Assembly: GCA_016744805.1 (NCBI GenBank)
Contig: JADGDQ010000026.1
Location: 1-32,367, forward strand
Length of the DNA stretch: 32,367 nucleotides
From: Sulfurovaceae bacterium
Lineage (GTDB): Bacteria > Campylobacterota > Campylobacteria > Campylobacterales > Sulfurovaceae
Direction: 5' to 3'
Below, in pieces: positions 15,324 to 22,563 of this stretch. The notes below the pieces were generated by a model. It was not told where the DNA came from and did no database searches. It worked only from the letters and a program-made list of their open reading frames with translations. A program made the position numbers and the translations under genes. Position 1 is the stretch's first letter. Each line of letters starts with the position of its first letter.

Positions 15324-16286
15324 TTATCCTCTCCTCTTTGTTGAGAGAGCATGTCCTAGTTGTTCCATTACTTGGTCTAGGACTGGCTGGGCTGTGGAGA
15401 TAGAGAGCAGAGCTAGAGCCTGTTTGCGTGAGAGGTTTTCCAGTCGCTCTTTTCGCTCTTGGAGTATCGCTGTAAAGCGACTCTGGAACTTGCTATCACT
15501 GATATCTACATCCAAAGCCCTCTCGCCATCACTCAAAAAGAGAGAAGAGCCACTAGGAAGTGACTGCTCCATAGGGTCATAGATGAGAGCAAATATCACA
15601 TCATTGTGCATATTGAGCGAAGTGACATACTCTATACTCTGTTCATCTGCCCCTCGCCCATCACCTATGATGAGTATGAGGTCGTCATGTTTGGCGACTG
15701 CTGAGATATGTTGTAGTGCTTTGTTGAGTTGGCTGTTTTCATCTTGGGTTTCATTTTTGTTTAGAGCTCTGTTTTGTCTCACTAGCTCCTCAAATATCTG
15801 CATAAGCCCCTGTTGGCTTCGCTGTGCTTTGAAAAACTTCATATCTGTGTCGTTGTAGACGATAGCACCCACTCTATCTCCAGAGTCTAGTACACGGTAG
15901 GAGGCGAGAGCCATCAGGTGAGCTGCTGCGACAGATTTCATCCGCTCTTTTGTGCCAAAAAACATAGAGTTTCGCTGAGATATGAGTATCCAGACCCTAC
16001 GATCTCGCTCTTCATCAAAGACACGGATATAGGTCTTGCCTGTGCGACGGGTCGCTTTCCAGTCGATATTACGCGTATCATCACCCTGAACAAACTGCTT
16101 CATCTCCGCAAAATCCATCCCTCTACCACGCATCTTGGAGGATTGTCTCCCACTCAGTATAGAGTGTACAGGCTGTGTAGGCAAAAAGCTAAAACCCTTG
16201 GCAAAATAGCGAAACTTTACTAGCTCATCAAGAGTGATGTAGATGCCTTCTTCGTCTCTATTATCTTCTATGTTATTTGCTTTCAC
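15324..16286 (-). CDS. DUF58 (vWA-like) protein of the MoxR/Bat operon, GTG start
   Basis: This 320-residue cytosolic DUF58 protein shows the family signature at 55-95 (GRGMDFAEMKQFVQGDD, TRNIDWKATRRTGKTYIRVF, EERD), followed by a vWA-like fold. The MIDAS-like segment reads LISQRNSMFFG, where the usual Asp is Ser, so metal binding is doubtful. DUF58 proteins bind the MoxR AAA+ ATPase. I start it at GTG 16286-16284, which has AAGGA 5 bases upstream. The in-frame ATG at 16328 would begin inside the REP-like hairpin and add 14 unconserved residues. The next gene follows after 3 bases. Confidence 0.87.
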   Translation of the reverse strand: MKANNIEDNRDEEGIYITLDELVKFRYFAKGFSFLPTQPVHSILSGRQSSKMRGRGMDFAEMKQFVQGDDTRNIDWKATRRTGKTYIRVFDEERDRRVWILISQRNSMFFGTKERMKSVAAAHLMALASYRVLDSGDRVGAIVYNDTDMKFFKAQRSQQGLMQIFEELVRQNRALNKNETQDENSQLNKALQHISAVAKHDDLILIIGDGRGADEQSIEYVTSLNMHNDVIFALIYDPMEQSLPSGSSLFLSDGERALDVDISDSKFQSRFTAILQERKERLENLSRKQALALLSISTAQPVLDQVMEQLGHALSTKRRG

Positions 16287-16291
16287 TCTTA

Positions 16292-16296
16292 TCCTT
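16292..16296 (-). promoter_or_regulatory. Ribosome binding site that fixes the DUF58 GTG start
   Basis: AAGGA on the minus strand lies 5 bases before the GTG at 16286. The alternative ATG at 16328 has no comparable site and falls in the repeat, so this decides the start. Confidence 0.7.
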
Positions 16297-16305
16297 CTCC
16301 AATGG

Positions 16306-16326
16306 GTAGGGTGGGAGCATCCCACC
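16306..16326 (+). repeat. REP-like palindrome, copy 4 (moxR/DUF58 gap)
   Basis: GTAG (16306-16309) is directly followed by GGTGGGA (16310-16316), loop GCA and TCCCACC (16320-16326), identical over all 21 bases to copy 1. The bases after it (ATT then TAATTT-like) also resemble copy 1. It fills the 63-base gap between moxR and the DUF58 gene and could act as an mRNA stability or attenuation hairpin. Confidence 0.8.
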
Positions 16327-16349
16327 ATTGTAATTTAACGACGCACCCT

Positions 16350-17330
16350 CTACGCAGGCAATGCAACAAGCGATAGAATCTTATCCACAATATCATCATT
16401 AGATATTCTCTGGGCTTGGGCTGTGTAGCTTGGGGTGATGCGGTGTCTGAATATATCATGCACTACTGCACGCACATCCTCAGGGGTGGTGTGTGTGCGT
16501 CCCTGCATCCATGCATAGACTCGTGAACACTGCTCTAGGGCTAGAGAAGCTCTCGGGCTGACACCTATGTCTATGAGTGAAGCTAGTTCTTCGTTGTACT
16601 TTTCAGGGTAGCGAGTGGCGAAGACTAGGTCTATGACATACTGCTTGACCATATCAGAGCTATCTATAGCATCTATCTCCTCTCTAGCATCAAAGATGAG
16701 AGATTGAGAAAGTTTCTGTTCTTCCTTTTTTGGCTCGGTTGTGTTTTTGCGACTCTTCTCTTGGCGTACGAGATCAAGCACTGCTAACTCTGATGCTGCG
16801 TCAGGGTAGGTGATGTTGACATGCATCAAAAATCTATCTTTTTGAGCCTCTGGGAGAGGGTAAGTTCCCTCTTGTTCGACTGGGTTTTGTGTCGCCATAA
16901 CGATAAAGAGTTCAGGGAGTTTATGAGTTTTTCCTGCTACTGTGACTTGTCGCTCCTCCATCGCCTCTAGCATCGCTGCTTGGACTTTGGCTGGGGCTCT
17001 GTTGATCTCATCTGCGAGGATGACATTACCAAATATCGGTCCCTCTTCAAAGCGAAACTTATACTCTCCATTCTCTTCATACATATTCTCAGAGCCTGTC
17101 ACATCTGAGGGGAGTAAATCAGGGGTGAACTGTATACGAGAGAAGTCAGACTCTATACTCTTGGACATCGCTCGAACTGCTCTAGTCTTGGCAAGTCCAG
17201 GGAGTCCCTCTACTAAGAGATTGCCATTAGCAAGGAGTCCGATGATAAGGCGTTCTACGATATTCTCTTGACCTATGATAGAGGCGTTCATCTGTTTTTG
17301 GAGTTGTTGGATGGATTGGTGTGGTGTCAT
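16350..17330 (-). CDS. moxR: MoxR-family AAA+ ATPase
   Basis: This 326-residue cytosolic AAA+ ATPase of the MoxR clade is a chaperone-like motor that works with vWA-domain proteins. Walker A is GLPGLAKT (43-50, with Ala where Gly is usual). Walker B is VILADEIN (103-110). The sensor segment MATQNPVEQEGTYPLPEAQ (145-163) and the C-terminal lid (SPRASLALEQCSRVYAWM) are typical. An AAAGGA site lies 6 bases before the ATG. It is the first gene of the Bat operon and starts only 21 bases after the MipA/OmpV gene, so it may also be reached by transcripts from the hydrolase block. Confidence 0.93.
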   Translation of the reverse strand: MTPHQSIQQLQKQMNASIIGQENIVERLIIGLLANGNLLVEGLPGLAKTRAVRAMSKSIESDFSRIQFTPDLLPSDVTGSENMYEENGEYKFRFEEGPIFGNVILADEINRAPAKVQAAMLEAMEERQVTVAGKTHKLPELFIVMATQNPVEQEGTYPLPEAQKDRFLMHVNITYPDAASELAVLDLVRQEKSRKNTTEPKKEEQKLSQSLIFDAREEIDAIDSSDMVKQYVIDLVFATRYPEKYNEELASLIDIGVSPRASLALEQCSRVYAWMQGRTHTTPEDVRAVVHDIFRHRITPSYTAQAQRISNDDIVDKILSLVALPA

Positions 17331-17351
17331 ATATGTTCCTTTTGTGTAGGG

Positions 17352-18629
17352 TTAGTAGTGCCATTGTAGATAGATGCTGTTGTAGTTACTTCCACCCTTT
17401 ATTCGTCCAAACCTAGAGGAGGATTCAAAAATAGCTGATCTATGGTGCAGTCCATACCCTATCCAGAGCTGTTCAAGGCTCTCACCAAAAACACTCCCTA
17501 CATTAAGATCTAATGAGAAGTCAAGATAGTTGAGTAGATTACTAGGTATGTACTCTTTTCTCTGCATCTCACTCTCTTCTATATAGGTAATATCTGAAAT
17601 ATACGAGAAGCCCTCTGCTGCACCTATTCTCAGCTCCCAAGGGAGTGGTATAGTATAGTAGGCTTTGATAGCAAGGAGATACTCTTGTGTCATATCTTGT
17701 ACCTCTGAGCTATGATGCAAAACAAAACCAGAAGTGAGATATATATCTAGTGGGAGTGAAAAGAGTTCATCTGTGAGTGGGTAGCCATAAAAGAGTGAGG
17801 AGAGGCGATTGTTATAGATATCTTTTTGGGTATCACCTCGAATAATCTCACTAATATTTGAGGGGGTTGCCCAGCCGTGAGCTACTCGAATATAGGGAGT
17901 GGTTGAGAGTTCTTCTTGCTTGGGTCTATCTTTTTGATTAAAAAAGCCAATCCCTAGATAGAGTTCATTGTCAAGAGTCTCTTCTACATAAGAACTCTCA
18001 CGCACCAAAGAGCTAAGGTAGGTACTTTGAAACCTTGCTAGGAGATAGAAATTAGAGGCTACATGAAATTTTGACTCTACTCCAAGTGATAGGTTGGCTC
18101 CTGCCTCTATAGACTCCTCACCCATACCATAATAATAACTGTTGAACTTTGCACTACTGTATTGGAGTGTAGCGTAGGGTCTATACTCTAATGAGCCACT
18201 AGAGAGATCCGCTCCTACTCTGAGATTTGAAAAAAATCGTTGATCCAAATCATCCATAGCTTCTATATCTATAAAGAGCGTATCGTTGGGTCTATATTGA
18301 AGTTGTAGTCCAATATCATTTCCATCTACTTGCAACTTATTTTGATGCTCTTTTGCTATATCTACATAGCGTACTCTTGTAATAGCACTTAGCCGAAAAC
18401 TCTCATCGCTGTAGAGTTTGACTCCTGCTTCAATACCTCTAAGATAGAACTGTTCATTATCAAAAAAGAGCATAGGCACAAAGTTTTGTGAGTACTCATC
18501 CTCACCACCATAGACAATGGTAGAGAGACGCATGGATGCACCTATCCCCCAATCTTGTTCTTTATAGCTATCGCCATAGACCCCACTAGCAGAGAGTATG
18601 CTGAGTAGTAATACTATTTTTTTTTTCAT
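17352..18629 (-). CDS. MipA/OmpV-like outer-membrane barrel protein
   Basis: This 425-residue exported protein has a signal peptide (1-19, VYG|DSY). Its first 150 residues match the MipA/OmpV family style (GIGASMRLSTIVYGGEDEYS, FVPMLFFDNEQFYLRGIEAG). The rest is a series of amphipathic beta strands, longer than the usual 250-280 residues of MipA, and it ends in aromatic Y (LQWHY). It is probably a barrel or murein-hydrolase scaffold; its cargo is unknown. The ATG is followed by a run of ten A bases and has only a weak ribosome site. It is the third barrel gene placed directly downstream of an exported hydrolase gene in this block, allowing for a 22-codon ORF between them. Confidence 0.7.
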   Translation of the reverse strand: MKKKIVLLLSILSASGVYGDSYKEQDWGIGASMRLSTIVYGGEDEYSQNFVPMLFFDNEQFYLRGIEAGVKLYSDESFRLSAITRVRYVDIAKEHQNKLQVDGNDIGLQLQYRPNDTLFIDIEAMDDLDQRFFSNLRVGADLSSGSLEYRPYATLQYSSAKFNSYYYGMGEESIEAGANLSLGVESKFHVASNFYLLARFQSTYLSSLVRESSYVEETLDNELYLGIGFFNQKDRPKQEELSTTPYIRVAHGWATPSNISEIIRGDTQKDIYNNRLSSLFYGYPLTDELFSLPLDIYLTSGFVLHHSSEVQDMTQEYLLAIKAYYTIPLPWELRIGAAEGFSYISDITYIEESEMQRKEYIPSNLLNYLDFSLDLNVGSVFGESLEQLWIGYGLHHRSAIFESSSRFGRIKGGSNYNSIYLQWHY

Positions 18630-18666
18630 TATATTTTTACTTTATCGCTATATTAGCCACAGGGTT

Positions 18667-18735
18667 TTATGCAGCTTTTGCCAAATCTTCTGCAAAGAGT
18701 GCTAAGAGAGTAGTTTTAAGAGCAACTCTTTTCAT
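18667..18735 (-). CDS. Possible 22-residue ORF coupled to the HAD phosphatase stop
   Basis: The HAD stop overlaps an ATG as TAATG (18737-18733), opening 22 codons (MKRVALKTTLLALFAEDLAK, AA) to a TAA at 18669-18667. The sequence looks like a bacterial signal peptide that stops early, so it may be a remnant of a lost exported protein rather than a gene. It occupies most of the gap before the MipA/OmpV gene. Confidence 0.3.
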   Translation of the reverse strand: MKRVALKTTLLALFAEDLAKAA

Positions 18736-19712
18736 TACTTATTCTTTGGAGGATTCAGCTCAAATGGATAGATAACTTTCCAATCTTTTTTCATATCTAC
18801 AACTGTCCATCTATGATCTCTGGCGTAGTCCAAGCCTTTGTCAAACTTGCCTACATGGGAGTCTCTATCATACGCCCACTCTCTTTTGGCATCTGTATGG
18901 TGGACATAGAGTTGGAGTGTCTCTGCACGGTTGGCTTCTGTATACTGCATCATCGCCAAATCCCCATCAGAGTTACCAAAAGCTGCAACTGGTTGTTTGC
19001 CTATATGGTAGTTTATCGCTACAGGCTTCGTCTCTTTGTCATCTATGAAGTTGATCTTTGGGAGTTTGATAATCTTGCCATCTTTGTACTCCACTGCTAC
19101 ACTCGAACCAATAATTTGCTCAGCAGGAAGCTCATAGAGTGCTGGGATAAAGGCACGCATAAAGTCTATACCACCACCTGAAACTATATAAACTTTAAAG
19201 TCATTAGCCTCTAGGTAAGTGATAAGCTCCATCATTGGTTGGTAGATAAGGTCACTATAGGGACGGTTAAAGCGTGGGTGTTTTGCATCTTTGATCCATC
19301 TACGAACCTCTTCTTGAAAGTCAGGAACACTCATACCAGAGTGTGTAGCTGTAGCCAACTCTACCAAGCCATGCTCACCAAAAGAGAGAACCTTTTTCAT
19401 ATCTCCATCTATGGCGGCTTTGAAGAGAGGTTTTTTCTGCCACTCTGGGTGATCCTCTGCCATCTCTTTGACTCTATCGAGGATAAAGCTGAGTTGGAAA
19501 TACATCGGCTGTTCACTCCATAGCGTTCCATCATTGTCAAAGACTGCTATTCTATCTTTGATAGGGATATAGTAAGAGCCTTTAGGGTCTGTAGTTTTGT
19601 TGACAAATTCTACAATATTTTGCTTGTTTTTGCCGTCATTCCAAGAGACGAGATATTCTCTAGCTTGTGTCATAGAGAGTAGAATCGATAAGGTAAGTAA
19701 TAACCGTAACAT
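18735..19712 (-). CDS. Periplasmic HAD-family phosphatase
   Basis: This exported 325-residue haloacid-dehalogenase-family phosphohydrolase has a signal peptide (1-17, TQA|REY). Motif I is DNDGT (D59 nucleophile, D61 acid/base). Motif II is the Ser of VYIVSGGG (about 172-179). Motif IV is the DGD of FGNSDGDLAM (about 246-255). The layout resembles phosphoserine-phosphatase-like HAD enzymes; the substrate is unknown, but an exported one points to phosphate-ester scavenging. AAAGGA precedes the ATG. A diverged copy of its last codons is found at 20772-20846, so a second copy of this gene once existed in the block. Confidence 0.85.
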   Translation of the reverse strand: MLRLLLTLSILLSMTQAREYLVSWNDGKNKQNIVEFVNKTTDPKGSYYIPIKDRIAVFDNDGTLWSEQPMYFQLSFILDRVKEMAEDHPEWQKKPLFKAAIDGDMKKVLSFGEHGLVELATATHSGMSVPDFQEEVRRWIKDAKHPRFNRPYSDLIYQPMMELITYLEANDFKVYIVSGGGIDFMRAFIPALYELPAEQIIGSSVAVEYKDGKIIKLPKINFIDDKETKPVAINYHIGKQPVAAFGNSDGDLAMMQYTEANRAETLQLYVHHTDAKREWAYDRDSHVGKFDKGLDYARDHRWTVVDMKKDWKVIYPFELNPPKNK

Positions 19713-19745
19713 TTTTTTCCTTTGATAAATTAAACTGTTTTAAGT

Positions 19746-19946
19746 CTACTTGGCTGCCGCACGGAGATAAACACCCAAATAGCCTTAGGAATCTTCCAAA
19801 AAACAAATATAGCAATCTAATATGTAAGCTTCCTGTGCGATTTTTTCTGCTTCTTTTGTTGTTATATTTGTATCGTAAGCATGTGCAGCGGGTGTTATGC
19901 TGGCAACTATTAGAGCTATGCTAAGGGCTATAGATTTACTTTTCAT
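19746..19946 (-). pseudogene. Decayed DUF1254/DUF1214-type exported protein gene
   Basis: From an ATG at 19946 (AAGGA 6 bases upstream) a signal peptide (MKSKSIALSIALIVASITP, cut after AHA) leads into TKEAEKIAQEAYI, the start of the mature part of DUF1254 proteins, which normally run 300-450 residues. The frame then degenerates and stops at 19785. In the same frame beyond the stop, GYLGVYLRAAAK ends at a TAG at 19748-19746 and resembles the LYLRAYWPK-like C-terminal motif of DUF1214. I read this as a gene with a large internal deletion. The C-terminal part of the call is weaker than the N-terminal part. Confidence 0.55.
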
Positions 19947-19987
19947 TAAAGTCCTTGTATTATTTTTTAACATATTGTCATATACCT

Positions 19988-20770
19988 TTAAAACTGATAA
20001 TTCAACTCTATCCTATGGTCTCCATCTCCAAAGTCCACATACTCTGTCCAGTTGGCAAAGTACTTAACATTCATTCGTGGGTTTATCTGATATGAGAGGA
20101 TAAATTCATGAGCTAATATACTATCTTCACCACCAAATCCATGATCCATAAATAGATCTGATCCTGAGAGCCCTGTAGACCATATTGGGTTGTAGTTGAC
20201 CCATATCTGCTCAGTAATAGCATACTTAGCATACATACCCACAACAGCCAATGTACCTGGCACAGAGTAGCCACTAGCTATTGTGCCATCATCTTGGAGA
20301 GCATTATTGGCAAAGGCGATACCTACACCTGCCAATGGATAGAGATTGAGACTTCCAAACTTAGGGAGTGCCTGAAGGAAACTATAGCTGATACTCCCTG
20401 CTTCACTGTGGAGATTGTAGCTAACATCTAGTTGTGAACCTCGTCCATTGGTAAGATCTACAGAGAAGTTACGAAAACGAAAAGAGTCTATAGAATCACT
20501 ACTGTCATCTTCCCAACCTAGCGTATCGCCTGCTATCCCTTTAATCTCAAGGATATTCATACCCATCGTAATAGGGTTGCCTGTATCATACGCTTGTCCT
20601 ACTTTGAGATTAATCCCTCTATTGCTAATACCAAATCCAGCTTGAGTATAGACAGCTAGAGGATCAGACATATCTTGCACCTCCTTGGTACTGTTGTTGT
20701 CGGCTTGTACCAATATGCTCAAAAGAGTCACTGTTGCTACTATCTGTAGCATTGTTTTAACTATAGTCAT
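19988..20770 (-). CDS. Outer-membrane beta-barrel protein paired with the PafA-type phosphatase
   Basis: This 260-residue exported protein has a hydrophobic N-terminal signal (about 8-23, cut near VQA|DNN). Beta-strand patterns run throughout (FRFRNFSVDLTNGRGSQLDV, MNVKYFANWTEYVDFGDGDH), and it ends in F after YQ (IELNYQF), the barrel-assembly signal. The family is not recognised. Its strong AAGGAGG ribosome site lies inside the remnant of a HAD phosphatase gene that ends one base before the ATG. It follows the PafA-type gene with 76 bases between, all of which are that remnant plus one base. Confidence 0.72.
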   Translation of the reverse strand: MTIVKTMLQIVATVTLLSILVQADNNSTKEVQDMSDPLAVYTQAGFGISNRGINLKVGQAYDTGNPITMGMNILEIKGIAGDTLGWEDDSSDSIDSFRFRNFSVDLTNGRGSQLDVSYNLHSEAGSISYSFLQALPKFGSLNLYPLAGVGIAFANNALQDDGTIASGYSVPGTLAVVGMYAKYAITEQIWVNYNPIWSTGLSGSDLFMDHGFGGEDSILAHEFILSYQINPRMNVKYFANWTEYVDFGDGDHRIELNYQF

Positions 20771-20771
20771 A

Positions 20772-20846
20772 CTATTTTACCTCCTTGGTATTTAGTTCAA
20801 ATGGATAGACAGCTTTACAGTTATTTTTCATATCTACAATAACATT
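20772..20846 (-). pseudogene. 3' remnant of a second HAD phosphatase gene
   Basis: Directly after the TAA of the PafA-type gene, the same frame reads NVIVDMKNNCKAVYPFELN, then TKEVK and a TAG at 20774-20772. This matches the end of the intact HAD protein (VVDMKKDWKVIYPFEL). At DNA level I count 42 identities in 50 ungapped bases between 20790-20839 and 18753-18802. Nothing of the rest of the gene remains. It probably marks a recombination joint where the upstream part of a HAD copy was replaced. Confidence 0.8.
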
Positions 20847-22550
20847 TTATTTATTTTCTAAAACTTCTTTTAAAATATTTCCATTTGCACCTGAGGGTGG
20901 TTTTACCCCTGTATATGCACTCAATGTTCTAGCCACATCAACTGTTTCTATCTTACGATAGACTCGTTTTGGCTTGAGGTTTGCACCTGCAAAAATAACT
21001 GGAACAAAAGTATCATAATTCCAAAGTGCTCCATGCGTACATGCCACTGTCAAACCATCAAAATCATTGATAAACCAATTTGGCTCAAATAAAATAAAAA
21101 TATCACCCGAACGCTTAATGTTATGACTGTTTAAAATAAGACGCATATCTTCTGTATTTGCAACCCTACCTTCTAGTAATGCTGTACTTGAAACTGCCAT
21201 ATTGACACCTTTGAACTTCATAATCTCATTTGCAACTACCTCTTCTATACTTCCAAGATCGAGTCCTTTTTCTTTGATTATCTCTTTATTGAGGTAAATA
21301 TAAGGTGGATTAAATGCCTCTATCAGCTCTTTGCCTATGCCAAATTCTTTTTTAAGTTTTTCTATACCTGCTGCTTTATCCCATGTTTCAGGGTCTATAT
21401 AATTTGCTTCTATGCCATACTCATTGACCTGAGGTGGTGCTTCTGGTGTACCGTGATCGGCAGAGAGAACGATGAGCGTATTTTCCAAGCCTATTGTTTT
21501 GTCTACAAAAGCAAATAAGTTTGCCAATGTTTTATCTAGACGAAGCAGGTTATCTTCAGCCTCTAAGCTTGAAGGTCCGAACACATGACCCACATAATCA
21601 GTAGAAGAAAAGCTTACAGAGAGATAATCTGTTACTTCATCTTGACCGATATTTTCATGTTTCATCAACTCTTTTGCAAAATCAAGGGTCAGTTCATCTC
21701 CTGCAGGGCTCAGTGTTAAAAAGGTGTTGTAGTACTTTCCATCTGCTGCACCGTAAGCGTGAGGAAAGACTCTTCCAAATCCACCTATGGCACTCTCCCA
21801 TGCCTGATCATCTTTATTACCAAACATATATTCAGATGGTTTGTGTAGTAGCTCCCAGTTTTTATTTGCATAAGCTAGTGCTGGTTTTGTTGCGTTAAAG
21901 GCATCTACCCATTTAGGGTATTTGTCATAGTAAAAGTTGCTAGTAACAAACTCTCCATTAGCTTTGGAAAACCAAAATGCCTTTCCTGCATGTCCTGCCA
22001 TAGAAACAGCACCTCTGTCTTTTACAGAAATACCAAAGACTTTAGCTTTTTTATCTGTATGGATGGAGAGTTCATCAGAAAAAGTGGAGACAAGAATGGA
22101 TGAGGGTGAACGCCCATCAGATCTTGCCATTTTTTGTGTAGAGTCTATCTCTGTTGATTTATCGACACCTGCATCTTTGCCCAAAAGATGATATCTTTCA
22201 TCTTCTATGTTGTAGGTCATATGATCCGTAGTTTTGTCAAACCAAACATTCCCTATAAGTCCATGGCGTGATGGGTATGCTCCAGTAGCTAAAGTGGTAT
22301 GCCCTACAATGGTCTCTGTGTTAGAGTGTGCATGGTGTGCATCTTCATAGACAATGCCGTTGTCATAAAGATAACGAAATCCACCCTCTCCCATTTTAGA
22401 CATATACCGTCTAGGAAGATCAGCACGGAGTTGATCTACTGTGATTTGGAGTATCAGTTTTGGAGATTTTTGAAGATTTTTGGCATATAAGATATTGCTG
22501 CTAGCCCATAGTATCGCCAAGCTCACCAATGTAAACTTTTTTATATTCAT
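20847..22550 (-). CDS. PafA-type alkaline phosphatase (alkaline phosphatase superfamily)
   Basis: This exported 567-residue enzyme has a signal peptide (1-23, LYA|KNL). It carries the full active-site set of PafA-like phosphate monoesterases: metal ligand D39 (VDQLRAD), nucleophile T78 (HSNTETIVGHTTLATGAYPS), N101 (IGNVWF), the K177/R179 pair in VKDRGAVSMAGH, D318 and H322 (STDYVGH), D365 and H366 (SADHG), and H506 (CTHGALW). The K/R pair separates PafA phosphatases from related phosphodiesterases. PafA enzymes are periplasmic Zn enzymes that remain active in the presence of phosphate. AAGGGG precedes the ATG, which lies 13 bases after the barrel gene upstream. Confidence 0.88.
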   Translation of the reverse strand: MNIKKFTLVSLAILWASSNILYAKNLQKSPKLILQITVDQLRADLPRRYMSKMGEGGFRYLYDNGIVYEDAHHAHSNTETIVGHTTLATGAYPSRHGLIGNVWFDKTTDHMTYNIEDERYHLLGKDAGVDKSTEIDSTQKMARSDGRSPSSILVSTFSDELSIHTDKKAKVFGISVKDRGAVSMAGHAGKAFWFSKANGEFVTSNFYYDKYPKWVDAFNATKPALAYANKNWELLHKPSEYMFGNKDDQAWESAIGGFGRVFPHAYGAADGKYYNTFLTLSPAGDELTLDFAKELMKHENIGQDEVTDYLSVSFSSTDYVGHVFGPSSLEAEDNLLRLDKTLANLFAFVDKTIGLENTLIVLSADHGTPEAPPQVNEYGIEANYIDPETWDKAAGIEKLKKEFGIGKELIEAFNPPYIYLNKEIIKEKGLDLGSIEEVVANEIMKFKGVNMAVSSTALLEGRVANTEDMRLILNSHNIKRSGDIFILFEPNWFINDFDGLTVACTHGALWNYDTFVPVIFAGANLKPKRVYRKIETVDVARTLSAYTGVKPPSGANGNILKEVLENK

Positions 22551-22563
22551 GATTTACCCCTTA

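Noticed and set aside
16287-16328. ATG at 16328 as the DUF58 start
   Set aside because: It begins inside the REP-like hairpin and has no ribosome site; the GTG at 16286 has AAGGA 5 bases upstream.
20847-22550. Nucleotide pyrophosphatase/phosphodiesterase identity
   Set aside because: The K177/R179 pair (VKDRG) and spacing of metal ligands match PafA-type monoesterases.
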